From Chara braunii (Eukaryota > Streptophyta > Charophyceae > Charales > Characeae): a DNA stretch of 53,161 bases. Each line of letters opens with the position of its first letter. Within the stretch, counting starts at the first letter, position 1. The stretch lies in contig BFEA01000208.1 of the NCBI GenBank assembly GCA_003427395.1, positions 285,739 through 338,899 of the forward strand. The letters are read 5' to 3'. The notes beneath the pieces were generated by a model. The model was not told the origin of the DNA. It worked only from the letters and a program-made list of their open reading frames with translations, and ran no database searches. Below, one piece after another: positions 29,843-40,302 of this stretch. A program made the position numbers and the translations under genes.

Positions 29843-29945
29843 GTCATATTCGATTTACACTCAAAAAAGCATGACTGTACCAGACTGTTTCGTCGGACTT
29901 TCACCGACTCATCAGGAGGTTGTGTGTGTGTGTGTGTGTGTGTGT
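29757..29945. repeat. (GT)n tracts, three, in ankyrin intron
   Basis: GT runs at 29757-29773, 29801-29841 and 29920-29945 are separated by copies of TGCCCACGGGAT(G/A), so the GT plus TGCCCACGGGA block has itself been duplicated. Confidence 0.9.
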
Positions 29946-30194
29946 GCCCACGGGATAGACAGAGACGTACCGAGAAAGAAGGACATCAGGTGCAGACGCT
30001 TCATTAACACACACACGCATGCACACAGAAAGAGCGTTAGTCATGTTTTTTTTCTGTGGAGTTGTGTATAGCAGACATGACAACATTCACACGCAAACAC
30101 ACACTCGCCCTCACACACACAACCTAAAGAAAAAAAAAAACAAAGAAAAGAAAGAGATGCTAGGTATAGGTAGGTAATGGCATTGCTTACGTAC

Positions 30195-30293
30195 ATCATC
30201 TGTGGCGTCCACTCTAGCACCATGACTCAGCAAAACGGAGACGGTAGTCAGCCTGCCAGCTCGAACAGCGACATGGAGGGGTCGCCTGTGGAC
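30195..30293 (-). CDS. Ankyrin-repeat exon 1 (99 bp)
   Basis: Acceptor TCTTGTGTCAGCAG and donor GATGAT|GTACGTAAGC bound 99 bp, 33 codons in phase 0: VHRRPLHVAVRAGRLTTVSV then LLSHGARVDATDD. The RPLHVAV and LLSHGARVDATD segments are textbook ankyrin. It splices in frame to the 29548-29646 exon. Further repeats probably exist upstream but none were recognised on the minus strand to 53 kb, so the first exons may be far away or lost. Confidence 0.75.
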
Positions 30294-30896
30294 CTGCTGA
30301 CACAAGACCATGTCGCAAATCACAAAGAAAGGACCAGATTATTCCGGATATCCTTTCACACTGGAAAACCATAGCCATTAAGAATTTAACACAAACTCGA
30401 CAAACCCAAAACATAGGTTGAAAACTTCTACCACAAAAACAGAGAAAAGGAAAACAGCTATTCACTAGATAGTGGAATCAATCAGTAGTACTCTATCGCA
30501 CTGAATGCTGCTCCGCACTTTCCGATCACGATTCACGCACGCCGCACACGTTCAGATGGCCTCCTTTCTGTCCTTGTTCTATCAGGATTCGGATGAATCA
30601 CTCTATCAGACGACACACTATTCTGGGTTATCTCAGAGAATGAACCTAATGTAGCGCAGGTTCATCTTGTCTCTCAACATTGAGCCCAGAGAATCACTTA
30701 TTCTAACTCCACACAGGACTTCACTTACCATCCCTCGAGCCGGAAAAGGGAGGGTCCGAAAAAAACTCCAGAGCTGACTGGGCCAATGAAAGCCAGTGGA
30801 ATACCATAGGGTCAGGCCCCCCTGCTCCCCTTTCAAGCCACAATCGCCTGTGAGGCAGGGCCTTCTTTTCCCCTTCGGCGTGACTGCTAGTAGGAT

Positions 30897-31045
30897 AGGA
30901 CCCAGGAACTGTGGAATTACAGATTTCAGACCCAAGTTCGAATCCCAATGTCTGCTCAGATGAGCAGAGAGAAATACCTCTGAATTACCAGACACCGGTC
31001 GGTTCAATGACGATATTCCAAGGCCGTCGCACTTTTAAAAAGGAA
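30897..31045 (+). repeat. S1-type tRNA-derived SINE
   Basis: GACCCAGGAACTGTGGAATT and B box AAGTTCGAATCCC (30932-30944) are followed by TCTGAATTACCAGACACCGG, TCGGTTCAATGACGATATTC and CAAGGCCGTCGCACTTTT plus an A tail. It matches the 39.4-kb copy throughout. Confidence 0.7.
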
Positions 31046-31142
31046 GAAAAAGGATAGTATTTGCCCCTCTTGGGCTGGAAGAAACGTGTATGCTACCCCA
31101 TCTCATTAGGCTCAGCAGGTCGGTTCCTGTCGCAGCGACAGT

Positions 31143-31640
31143 TTAAACCACCAGTACCCCCCGCCCAGCAACTTCACCCTGCGCACGAAAAAAAAAAATG
31201 AAGCGACGTGGGCCAGCTTTTGGCTGGCACCGCCAAGCATTTCGGTCCAGTACGCGAACCCCCAAAACATGCGGCTCTAAATGAGCCGCGACTTTGTTTT
31301 TCCAGCGGGGAAAGGTACTGCTTGCTTAACCGGTTGGGCCCTCTTTGCGAGCCCTGTCCATTTTTGTGAAGGCAAAGGAGGGGCTCTTACCCGCAGAAGA
31401 GGAACCAGGTTGCCGTCCCCCAGAATGGAAAGGGGTCTTCGCCTTATAGACCACCCGCGCACACCCATGCCTGGAGGCTGCACTGCGTGCCAAGGTTTAC
31501 CGGACCGCCAGCGCCACATTTTTTTCTTTTTTGGATGACGCTGCCAGCGATTGTGGTCCGGTAGCCCCAAGCACCGAAGAAGTACGGAGTTTGCAACTCG
31601 CGATTTTCTGCAAGGCTGGGACCGTGCACTGGAGGTTTAA
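31143..31640. mobile_element. TTAA-bounded MITE-B, long form
   Basis: Left end TTAAACCACCAGTACC and right end CACTGGAGGTTTAA bound 498 bp, with internal TTTTGGCTGGCACCGCCAAG and CATTTCGGTCC found in other long copies (35.6 and 40.2 kb). The right TTAA is shared with the next element. Confidence 0.6.
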
Positions 31641-31918
31641 ACAACCAGTTCCTTGCAGCCTCTTCATTTTGATGCACGACGTTGCCTATCCCTAAAATAC
31701 GGAACCCTCGTAGGCAAGCAATTGCTGGGAATAGAGGTTTTTGGTCCGGCAGCCTGAGCCTGTCCATGGCCGGTTTTTTTTGGTGGTGGTGGGGGGGGAA
31801 GCATCAGATTATGGAACACCTACTACAGGCAGGGATAAGACCCCATGTCTGTCATAGGGATGGCCATACTAACAGGGGCGCATTCTTGCCAGAAGCTGGG
31901 TGGGGTACTGGTGGTTAA
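31637..31918. mobile_element. TTAA-bounded MITE-B
   Basis: TTAAACAACCAGTTCC on the left and GGTACTGGTGGTTAA on the right bound 282 bp. It is back to back with the previous element. Confidence 0.55.
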
Positions 31919-31974
31919 AGGTCACAAGTCGACATCGAAATGAAAAAGCGACGTGGACTCTAGCATTTCAGCTC

Positions 31975-32145
31975 TTGGCAAGGTATAGTCCTTGAAAACA
32001 GATTTGGATTGAGCGCATGAATGATGCATTGTGAGCAGGGATGCAGAAATGCAGATCCACCGTGATTCTCTGCACTTCTCCACAAACAGGTCCACATTCA
32101 GGGTTTAAATCCAATCCTCTTTGTTCGTGGGACCTCGACCTTTGG
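31975..32145. mobile_element. MITE-D copy 1 (degraded)
   Basis: TTGAAAACAGATTTGGATTG on the left mirrors AAATCCAATCCTCTTTGTTC and GTGGGACCTCGACCTTTGG on the right; internal GCAGATCCAC and CTCCACAAACAGGTCCACAT match the well-preserved copy at 51856-52004. Confidence 0.5.
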
Positions 32146-32567
32146 TGCCTGATCTGTGCAACTATTGATTAAACATATCATAGATCGAAATCCTTCCTTT
32201 CTCTCTTTTCTGAGGGGGGGAATCCTGCTTCTTGGTAAGACTATAACCCGGGCTTCTAGAGGGGATGTCAAGAGGTTAGACCTTGGCTACAGAGGGGCCA
32301 TTAGACACTGCCTGTGCTATCTAGGCTATAGTTCGACTTATATACCGGGGGCCCAGGTCATAACAACGACACCGATTTGGGGACACAGGGGGTCCGAACC
32401 CCCTCACGAAAGGCCAGTAGTCACTTTGACACTTTCACACCTAGCTCCCGTAGTACCCGTGCAACAGCACTTGCACGGCGTCCACTTCAACCAGGGATGA
32501 GTGGGGAAGTAGGGGTCCCCCCGCTCACCCCGGATGCCTGCAAGCGCTGTCTGGTCAGGTCACCTAG

Positions 32568-32705
32568 CCGAGTTGGTGATGGGCGATGGTCCTGGGTGGG
32601 TCAACACGAAGGTAAGACAGAGGGGGTGGGGTTGCACCGGGGCAATTGATCAGAGGAAGTTGGTGATGGGCGATGGTCCTGGGTGGGTCAACACGAAGGT
32701 AAGGC
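32568..32705. repeat. Tandem duplication, 87-bp period
   Basis: AGTTGGTGATGGGCGATGGT followed by CCTGGGTGGGTCAACACGAA and GGTAAG appears at 32571 and 32658 without mismatch over about 45 bp. Confidence 0.85.
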
Positions 32706-32748
32706 CGCTGGAGAAGCTCGGCACGCCCATCACAAAAAGGCTGGAGGT

Positions 32749-32819
32749 CCACTTCTCTATATATTTGTGCCATCCTTGCTATCCTCTCTATATCGTTCCA
32801 ATTTTAACGGATGTCCCAA
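32749..32819 (-). pseudogene. U6 snRNA-derived half of a chimeric retro-insertion (copy F)
   Basis: The minus strand reads CTTTGGGACATCCGTTAAAA, TTGGAACGATATAGAGAGGA, then TAGCAAGGATGGCACAAATA and TATAGAGAAGTGGACC. The segment between AGC and AAGGATG (ATGGCCCCTGCGC in plants) is missing. It belongs to one insertion with the 18S fragment at 33005-33096, because AAAAAGGCTGGAGGT (32734-32748) and AATAAGGCTGGAGGT (33101-33115) flank the pair. Confidence 0.75.
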
Positions 32820-32845
32820 AGATCTGTGATCTCAACTGTTTGCGG

Positions 32846-33004
32846 CTACCGTCTTCACCTGAATAGAACGCCTGGTCATTATTGCCGCACTTGCAGTAAC
32901 TTTCAGTCCAGATTCGGCAACGGTCATTATCGCTGCACTTGCAGTAACTTTCAGTCCAGATTCGGCAATGATGACCAGGCGTTCTATTCAGGTGAAGACG
33001 GTAG
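32846..33004. mobile_element. MITE-A copy 3, perfect 34-bp TIRs
   Basis: CTACCGTCTTCACCTGAATA plus GAACGCCTGGTCAT is matched by its exact reverse complement at the right end. The interior is two 48-bp direct repeats (GCACTTGCAGTAACTTTCAG then TCCAGATTCGGCAA). Total 159 bp, no ORF. It sits between the U6 and 18S parts of a retro-insertion, so it moved in later. It is the best-preserved family member. Confidence 0.9.
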
Positions 33005-33096
33005 GAGTGTTGTGAGACGTTCACTGAACATTAGCATTTTGATGAATGAGGAGTCGTACCAGGGTTTCCATAGGTGAACCTGAGGAAGGATCATTA
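33005..33096 (+). pseudogene. 18S rRNA 3'-terminal fragment
   Basis: GTGTTGTGAGACGTTCACTG, AACATTAGCATTTTGATGAA and TGAGGAGTCGTACCAGGG lead to TTTCCATAGGTGAACCTGAG and GAAGGATCATTA, the exact 3' terminus of nuclear 18S rRNA with scattered substitutions. It stops where mature 18S stops, so the template was probably processed rRNA and not rDNA. Not part of an rDNA unit: no ITS or 5.8S follows. Confidence 0.85.
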
Positions 33097-33208
33097 TAGA
33101 AATAAGGCTGGAGGTGCCAGGTAAACCGCAGACCGCAACAGTTTGGAATTCTTAGGGTCGGGCAAAAAGAACATTGAAAGAACAAGGCTGGGAACTACCT
33201 GTAGTTGT

Positions 33209-33369
33209 TTAAACCACCAGTACATGCCAGCTATCTGCCGCCTGCCCCTTTCGGAGGCTGGCCCCCGCCAATTCATTTTATCTACGGCGCTTGGCCTCCT
33301 AAATTTTCAGAGAGCCTCAAAACAGGTTCTCCAGTTGCCTGGGGCCATGTACTGGTGCTGGTGGTTTAA
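33209..33369. mobile_element. TTAA-bounded MITE-B
   Basis: TTAAACCACCAGTACATGCC on the left and GTACTGGTGCTGGTGGTTTAA-like right end. The right TTAA is shared with the next element, forming a head-to-head palindrome. Confidence 0.65.
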
Positions 33370-33507
33370 ACCGCCAGTACTTTGCCCAGCTCTCAGCCGC
33401 GGAAAAACTAGAGTAGAAACATTCTAGTCAGATGAATTTGGGCGCTCCTGTAGTGGCCCGTACGTTTCCTAAAATCGTGGCGACTTTAGGAAGTACTGGT
33501 GGTTTAA
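33366..33507. mobile_element. TTAA-bounded MITE-B, short subfamily
   Basis: TTAAACCGCCAGTACTTTGC and GGAAGTACTGGTGGTTTAA bound 142 bp. The interior (GCGGAAAAACTAGAGTAGAA, AGTGGCCCGTACGTTTCC) is the reverse complement of the copies at 42.9, 48.0 and 51.3 kb. Confidence 0.8.
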
Positions 33508-33519
33508 CAGCATTATGTG

Positions 33520-34880
33520 TCTGGCCCAGTTATCTTTCCTTCCTAATGATTGAGTCCTTTCTAGAGGGGCTAATGTTCTTTCGTTTCCTGTGGGTTTTTT
33601 TTTTTCCGCTTGCAAGTTGTTTTTTTTGTACCAGGTCAGGCTGTCATCTCTGTCATATTCCAGAGAATTGGTCCACTTGCCCAGAGAAAGGCATAGCACA
33701 TGGAAAAGTATACCGAAGAAGGATACACCCAAGACTCATTCTCCGCCGAGTCCCTATCAAGGAGCTTTAGCACTCGTTGATTTCTGAAATCTGTGGATAG
33801 TGCAAGGAAAATGAGCGATAGCGAAATGCCAGAAATCCAGAATGCAAAATCACATTGAAAGCCAGCAAGTCCAACGCTGTCCAGAAAGCAGAAATGCAAA
33901 GATATTGCACCAACAGAGAACCAAAGCACTGAATGTCAACGAGAGCAGAGTCTTGCCACCACCAACATACGTATCCAGAGTCTTTCCTCCTACTAGGCGC
34001 TCAGCACCCAGACTACTACTACACAGCCACTAGCAGCCCACGAATTGACAATGCATCCCATTGACGTCAGCAGCAACAACCAAAGTGCGTGAAGATGTCC
34101 AACTTGTAGACCATCGTGAAGACCAGGTACGTGCCCTCACATCATCATCCTCATCTCTCTCACTCTCCCTCGTCTTCCCTCTCATGCACGAAGACCACAC
34201 CACCCGCTGACTAAGTCCAAGCTCCAGCCTGGCCAAGTAGGCTGGCCTATGGCGCTGCCCTCAGCAGTGCCCTGTACCTTGCACGTCCGCACGTGCTCTT
34301 CCGCACTGGCGCTAGCAGCAGCATGTGAGCGACCGTTCCAGCAGCGCTGCCGCCTGCTCTACCAAGTGCCCGAATATCGAGCCCAGCGCCCTGCCCTTTC
34401 CTATATAGAAAGTGGCGAGTGCTTTGCCTTTCTTTCACACGTGAGACCGAGTTTCCAGTAGCTCAGTCTCGGTCAAAGTGTCTGCGCCCAGGCCCGTTCA
34501 GACAGTGGCCTGGGACCGAATTGGTTAGGCATGCCCAACCACCCAGGCACAAACATGCCATGCTCCGTGCTTCCACCACGTTGCTGGAAGAGCCTGGAAG
34601 GCTCACAAATATTTTGGATTCTCACAAGCAAGGCGGATGTAACCAACTGGCGCGTGGCAACTGTCTGGCGCCGACCACGATTAGCAAAAATTGCAAGTTC
34701 AGGGCGCATTGAGATTCAGGGGCCCGCCTTCGCTTAGGGCGGGCACGCGCCTGCCGCAGGGCCCTATGCCAAGACATAAACCCTCGCAGTAGCATCACTA
34801 AACCTGTACACGTGGGTGATGCCTCTGGTAATTGTGCACAACGGCTCAACTACTGACACGCATGCAAACTCTAGTGGCAC
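33520..34880. other. No gene or known repeat recognised
   Basis: Short ORFs occur on both strands with no motif. GC-rich sequence at 34240-34760 gives overlapping Ala/Arg/Pro-rich ORFs on both strands, typical of composition and not of genes. Confidence 0.4.
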
Positions 34881-34884
34881 TCCT

Positions 34885-34906
34885 CCCCCCCCCCCCCCCC
34901 CCCCCC
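34885..34906. repeat. Poly-C tract (22)
   Basis: Uninterrupted C run; length may be an assembly estimate. Confidence 0.9.
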
Positions 34907-35222
34907 GGCCTTTTATTTTTGGCACTAACACATTGGCAAGACACTTACGACCTAGCAGGACGGCAGCTTGTGTATGTGAATGGAACTGTTGCTTAATCCG
35001 GCACAGGGAAAAAAGCAAAAGTTGAAGGCATCCAGTTCACAAGATCCTAAGTTGACGGAGAAGCTACCACCTTCCAAGGCCAACAAGTCTGCAACTGCGC
35101 CTTTCAGAAGTGGCCGGCTGCTTTTGCAACTGGACCAGGCCCGAAACGAAACATTCGTGTGGAATAAACTGGCAAGAGCAGTACTCGGCAACTGCGCCTT
35201 TAAACATGGAACTGTCGTGAGC

Positions 35223-35750
35223 TTAAGCCGCCAGTACTTCCGAGACTCTTTTTCCTGAGGCTCAAAACACCTTGCACGCCAAAGAAGCTAACCCCTTCCA
35301 AGGCTCACGAGTCTGCAACCGCGCCTTTCCAAAGTGGCCGGCTGGTTTTGCAACTGGACCAGGCCTGAATTGAAATGCTCTTGCAGCGTAAACCGGCAAG
35401 AGTAGTACTCTTGCTTCCTGGCAACTGCACCTTTGAACAATCTTTTTTTTTTTAAATGGGAAAATGCTCCAATCTATTTGTGGGAGCAGCACGTGCTGGG
35501 AACCGCGCCCAGCGTCCCAGAAATTATGGAAACAATCGCACTTTTGCGAGCTTAAACCACGAGTACTTCCGAGCCTCTTTTTCCTGAGGCTTGAAACGGC
35601 TTGCGTGCCAAAGGAAAACGAACTGGCACAGGCCTCCTTTTGGCTGGCACCGCCAGATATTTCGCTCCGGCAGCCAACCCCTGAAAGTTGCAGCGTGCAT
35701 ACAGCCGTGTCGGAGAAAAATTGCTGGGAAATGTACTAGAGGTGATTCAA
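35223..35750. mobile_element. MITE-B long-form relics, two overlapping copies
   Basis: TTAAGCCGCCAGTACTTCCG (35223) and TTAAACCACGAGTACTTCCG (35552) both continue AGNCTCTTTTTCCTGAGGCT and a TTGC(A/G)(C/T)GCC block. The second contains TTTTGGCTGGCACCGCCAGA and ends near GTACTAGAGGTGATTCAA. Between them CCACTTTGGAAAGG-type sequence is duplicated (35097 and 35321 regions), and an S4 element is inserted at 35440-35522. Confidence 0.5.
35445..35522 (-). mobile_element. S4 ultra-short hairpin retroposon
   Basis: The minus strand reads CTGGGACGCTGGGCGCGGTT, CCCAGCACGTGCTGCTCCCA and CAAATAGATTGGAGCATTTT, then an A tail. Stem GCTGGG/CCCAGC at 35495-35513. Confidence 0.65.
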
Positions 35751-36284
35751 TCAAGTGGTCGATGCTTGCAGGCAACTTTGTGGCTTCTAGATGCAGGAAG
35801 GCCAGTTTGTGGCTTCTAGATGCAGGAAGGCTACCCTGTGTCCTCTTTCCTTTTATCAATCATTACAACCTTGCAGACAATTCAGGTTATATAATTATAT
35901 TGTTATTCTCCCCCCACCCCTCTCCCTTCGCTTCCTCCTTCCTCCCCCTGCCTCCCCAGCCCCCTTGACCCTACTGCCTCCCGGAACATGATATGCTGCC
36001 CAGTAAAAAAGCAAAACAATGAAAAACAATTTGGCACACGAGGAATTTGAGTTCAGAAAGCCTAACGCTGGATGGCATCCAAACTGCCAATGATTTAAAA
36101 CAATAAAAAAAAAAGAACAAGAAAGAAAAATGCTGGTGCTGGTATAAGAAAAAGGGCAAAAAAAGGAATGCTGATGCGACACACTCGCGCTTAGTGTTGT
36201 CCATTTGCCACATGCCCAACCAATCAATCTCAAGCACGGTCCCCGATTTTTTTTTTTTTTTTTATGTGTGAACTTTTCGGACAT

Positions 36285-36420
36285 GGTCCCGGCTGCAAGA
36301 TGGAGTTGGTTCTCTTCCTCCTCCTTGTTCATTTCACACGACATTTTTTTTTTTGCCGAGTGGTCCCGGCTGCAAGATGGGGTTGGTTCTCTTCCTTCTC
36401 CTCGTTCATTTCACACAAGT
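36285..36420. repeat. 77-bp tandem duplication
   Basis: GGTCCCGGCTGCAAGATGGA and GGTCCCGGCTGCAAGATGGG start at 36285 and 36362; both run through GTTGGTTCTCTTCCT to GTTCATTTCACACAAG or ACACGAC. T-tracts separate them. Confidence 0.85.
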
Positions 36421-36429
36421 TTTTTTCTT

Positions 36430-37880
36430 CTTTTTCTTTCTTTCGGGCGCAGATCTTGTCACTTGCAGTTGCCGATTTTCCACATACCCCACAACATCGC
36501 AAAACACGGGCACACTCTTTTCTTTCCCTCCAGACGTTGTCCACCCAACTGTGACATGGCGTTGGTTAATTTCCTTCTTGCCCTTGTCCACAGTAATTTC
36601 ACTCCTATCCTTGGTTTTTCCTTTTCCCGCCATGCAAATATTTCATGTGCCTTTCGAAATCCCAACTACATGTTCTGCAGTAAAATGACAGCCTGTACAC
36701 AATGGGCTCAACACTAGAAATGCACTTGGACGACCGTCGGACCAGTTGCATCCAGACGAGTCCAACGTACCTGGTCCAGAAAGCGTCCAAATGCGTGGAG
36801 TTGTGTCAAGTGGAGGGAGGCCCAATACCTCCAAAGCCATCAACAACAGCTGTTTTTTTTGTTTTTTTTTTTCCCCGGGTTTACCATCTGTCTGACAGCT
36901 GTCTGGTGACATCCTTTGCTCGGGTGATTGCCCTTGCCTTGCGAGAGTGCCATCCATAGTGGTGGTCCCCACACGCTGCCATGCGTAAATCCCTAACATG
37001 CCTGCATTTATCCGAATCCGTAAAAGTGTATTTGTCCGAATTTGTGCAAGGAGCCTGCAGCACTGCTAACCAAATATGTAAATGCCAAGTGTACCTGTGG
37101 CTAGATGGTAGAAAGTACAGTCACCCTTCATTGTTTTGTCTTCCTCACATTTGGCAAGTGGTGTGGTGGGGTACGACCCCAAAATAACAGTCGTCCAATA
37201 AACATAAAAATGAAAAAATTGAAAATGGCCCTCCCTGTAGCTGACCTCAGCCTCCGCGGAGTGGCGTCTCTCTGGGCCTCTCTCCACTACACGACACTCC
37301 ACGCATTTGAACACTCTCTGGACCAGGTGCATTGGGATGAGTCCAACATTCCAAATGCATGTAGAGTGTTATGAAGTGCAGTGAGGCCCTAAGAACAAGC
37401 ACAACCGTTGTGATGGCAAGTTCAGTACTGGGGGGTCTTTAAACCCCTCCCAGTCATCCATGGCCCCATGGCATTGTTCCAGTTATACAACCAGTGCCTC
37501 CGAGCCCTTTTTCCCCAATGGGGACTTCTGCTGCGTGCCAGGGAAAAACAAATCGGTGTAAACAAATCAGTGTAAACAAATCCGTGTGGGCATCCTTTTC
37601 TTTCCTTTTTGGCCTGGCAGCGCCGGCCATTTCGTCCAGTAAGCCAAGCCCCAACACTTCCCGAGTTCCTTTTTCATGTCTGATTTTCAGAGGATGTGTG
37701 GCGATGCACAACCTCTCGAATTTAGTGGTTCTGAGAGTGGTGTGGCGAGGCCCAAAGCCAGAGCATCAATATTTTTTAAATGGAGGAGTTATAACGTGAT
37801 TGACTTGTTGTCATAAAAGTTAGTCACAGAATGTCAGTTGCCCCTTTGCAAAACGATACAACATAGTCGACAAACCAGGG
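36430..37880. other. Non-coding; one diverged repeat pair
   Basis: ACCAGTTGCATCCAGACGAG then TCCAACGTACC (36740-36770) is related to ACCAGGTGCATTGGGATGAG then TCCAACATTCC (37321-37352). Short MITE-B-like ends occur at 37430-37500. No gene is supported. Confidence 0.4.
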
Positions 37881-37889
37881 CAGGCCGCA

Positions 37890-38375
37890 CTACCGTCTTC
37901 GCCCGAACAAGACACAGCCTGAGCAAGAAGGTATACAAGCTTAACTTCCCGGTTAGATGCGGTCATAAGGAATGAGCGCTATGTTCCACCACAAGCTAAC
38001 TTCCCGGTTAGATGCGGTCGTAAGGAATGCCCACTATTCGTAAGGAATGAGCGCTATGTTCCACTACAAGCTAACTTCCCGGTTAGATGCGGTCGTAAGG
38101 AATGCGCACTATGTTCCGCTACAAGCTAACTTCCCGGTTAGATGTGATCGTAAGGAAGGCGCGCCATGTTCCGCTAAAAGCTGAACTTCCCAGTTAGATG
38201 CGGTCATAAGCAATGCGCACTAGGCGTGCTATGTTCCGCTAAAAGCTAAACTTCCCGGTTAGATGCGGTCGTAAGCAATGTGCACTATGTTCCACAAGAA
38301 ACTGAACCCTATATGCACACATTCAGATTCCACCAGAGGACTTCCCAGTTAAATGCGGTCCTAAGGAAGGTGCGC
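37890..38375. repeat. 55-bp tandem repeat attached to a MITE-A left end
   Basis: CTACCGTCTTCGCCCGAACA starts at 37890, but no right TIR follows. Instead units ACTTCCCGGTTAGATGCGGT, CGTAAGGAATGCGCACTATG and TTCCGCTACAAGCTA occur with starts at 37944, 37998, 38074, 38129, 38184, 38250 and 38340. The basic period is 54-55 bp, with insertions in some units. Confidence 0.85.
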
Positions 38376-38804
38376 TAGCATGTGCTTCGCACCTCTATTG
38401 TGTAAGGTTTTCTTCACGAACTTGACAAATTTGTCTCTAAGGAAGGTACGCTATGTTCTACAAGAAACGGAACCCTATGGACACGTTCAGATTCCATCAG
38501 TGGACACACCCGATCCATTTCTTTTCAGTTTTCTGTTTTTTTTTTTCCTTCTACACCTGAATCGCCTCATCCATTTCATGTGCTTCGAGAGAACCGTCAG
38601 CACCTTTCCCTTCTTTCATTCTTGTCACTCTCCTTAGAGGGCCATCCTCACATTTATACCTTGTTCACATTCATTCCAAAAAGTCCTAAGTTCCTAACGT
38701 GTGTATATCATTAGAAGCTGTACCAAAAAAAAGATAACCAAAAAAACAGAGACACTTTGACTGCTGTCAACCACCGGGAAGAAGGGCAGCCACCTCACCT
38801 CCGA

Positions 38805-38825
38805 ACACACACACACACACACACA
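38805..38825. repeat. (CA)n microsatellite
   Basis: Ten CA units. Confidence 0.9.
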
Positions 38826-39387
38826 ATGACACGAAGGCGAAGCAGCTCCCACTTGGGCACTGGTGTGCAATTCCGATCCTCTGCTTCACCGAATTTGATC
38901 ACCCCACAGGGAACTATAATAAATGCGTATAACGTACACCTATACAACGTCACAAAGAACTGCCCGGAGAACCGCACGCCTAAAGCGAGAGAATGGTAAG
39001 AAATGGGAGGTTGCGACAGACTGTTCCATCAAAGTTTTGCCAACTCATCAGGAGGAAACGCATGTGCACCACAAAGAGCACACATATATGTGAACTGCGA
39101 CACGACCAACTGCTGAATTGCAAGCGAACCGACAGGAGCAACAATAAAAACAACAACAAACACAAAGAAAACTTAAAGGAAAGCTGCAAAAGAAAAGAAA
39201 GCAAGAATTGAACCACCAGTAGTAGGGGCCGAGCCCCTGCGCCGCGCTGGTGCACATCATGGGCCACAGTCCCATCTGACCTACCCTATGAAGAAGTCTG
39301 GCGGCGCCTGATAGGCTCCCTGACCCTGACCCCACTACATTTCAACAACCCAAGGGTGGTAGCAAAATCCAACATGGGGAAAACAAA

Positions 39388-39570
39388 ATTGGGCATACTG
39401 GCAACTTCAGTTGGTACACTCAGGAACTGTAGAAATACGGACCAAAGTTCGAATCCACATACAATCAGATGACCAGAATAAGGTCATTGTGAACTACCTG
39501 GGGCTGGTCAGTTCAATGATGATATCTCAATACTGTTGCCCTTTTTTTTTCTTTTTTTTTTAAAGCCCAG
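39388..39570 (+). repeat. S1-type tRNA-derived SINE, full length
   Basis: A-box-like TTCAGTTGGTACACTC (39406-39421), B box AAGTTCGAATCC (39447-39458), then TGAACTACCTGGGGCTGGTC, AGTTCAATGATGATATCTCA and ATACTGTTGCCC plus a T-rich end. Best reference copy for the family. Confidence 0.7.
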
Positions 39571-39989
39571 GGTGTTGTAGAGACCAAGGACCAGACACAC
39601 AGTGATCCTGGAAGCAGCAGGCGATGGTTGTCCTGACACGATAGGCCAACTTCCCTACCATTCCCCGCGTTAATTTGGCCTTTTAAAGATGCAAAAGGAA
39701 GAGAATGCAGCCGAAAGAAAAGAAAAATCAGAAGGTAACACCTCGTCTGAGGGCATACTCACACCAGGCCCTGAAAATTGCAAAATTGCAAAACCGCAAC
39801 ATCAGCGGCCTGATGGAGTCCTTGTAGAAGGAGGATTCCATCGGGCCGCTGATTTTGCTATTTTGTGATTTTGAGGGCCTCGTGTGAGTATTTTCTGACT
39901 AGTTAGGTCAAGGGTTCGAACCTGAACGCCAGTTGACGAGGAAAGTCCGAAGTCTGTTTCGCAACCAAAGACGGTTCAATTCGTTGGGG

Positions 39990-40098
39990 CTACTGTCCTC
40001 CCCGAACAGGACATACCGGACATGATAACTGTATTAGGGGCAACTTTCAGTCTAAGAGACGGTGAAACGGACATGTTTTATTTCGGGGAAGACGACAG
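39990..40098. mobile_element. MITE-A copy 5 (degenerate)
   Basis: CTACTGTCCTCCCCGAACAG on the left and TTATTTCGGGGAAGACGACAG-like right end bound 109 bp; interior GGGGCAACTTTCAGTC matches the 32.8-kb copy. Confidence 0.6.
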
Positions 40099-40104
40099 GA
40101 CCAC

Positions 40105-40302
40105 TTAAACCACCAGTAAATGTCACAGCCATTTTTCTCCAACACCGTGTGCATGCGGCCGCAACTTTCAGGGGTCAGCCTACGGGAGCAAAATGTCTGG
40201 CGGAGCCAGCCAAAAGAAGCCCGGCATCGGTTCGTTTTTCCTTTGGTGCGCAGGGCATTTCTATCATTGGGAAAAAGAGGCTCCGAAGTACTGATAGTTT
40301 AA
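40105..40302. mobile_element. TTAA-bounded MITE-B, long form
   Basis: TTAAACCACCAGTAAATGTC and GAAGTACTGATAGTTTAA bound 198 bp. The interior TGTCTGGCGGAGCCAGCCAA relates to other long copies. Confidence 0.65.

Noticed and set aside
33005-33096. Edge of a ribosomal DNA unit
   Set aside because: Similarity ends exactly at the mature 18S 3' terminus; no ITS1 or 5.8S follows, and substitutions are too many for active rDNA.
34240-34760. GC-rich coding gene
   Set aside because: Open frames on both strands are explained by high GC content; no splice-bounded exon or domain was seen.
35895-36717. ORFs of 149 and 170 codons on opposite strands
   Set aside because: They cross T/A tracts and the 77-bp duplication, with Phe-rich or Glu/Lys-rich low-complexity peptides.
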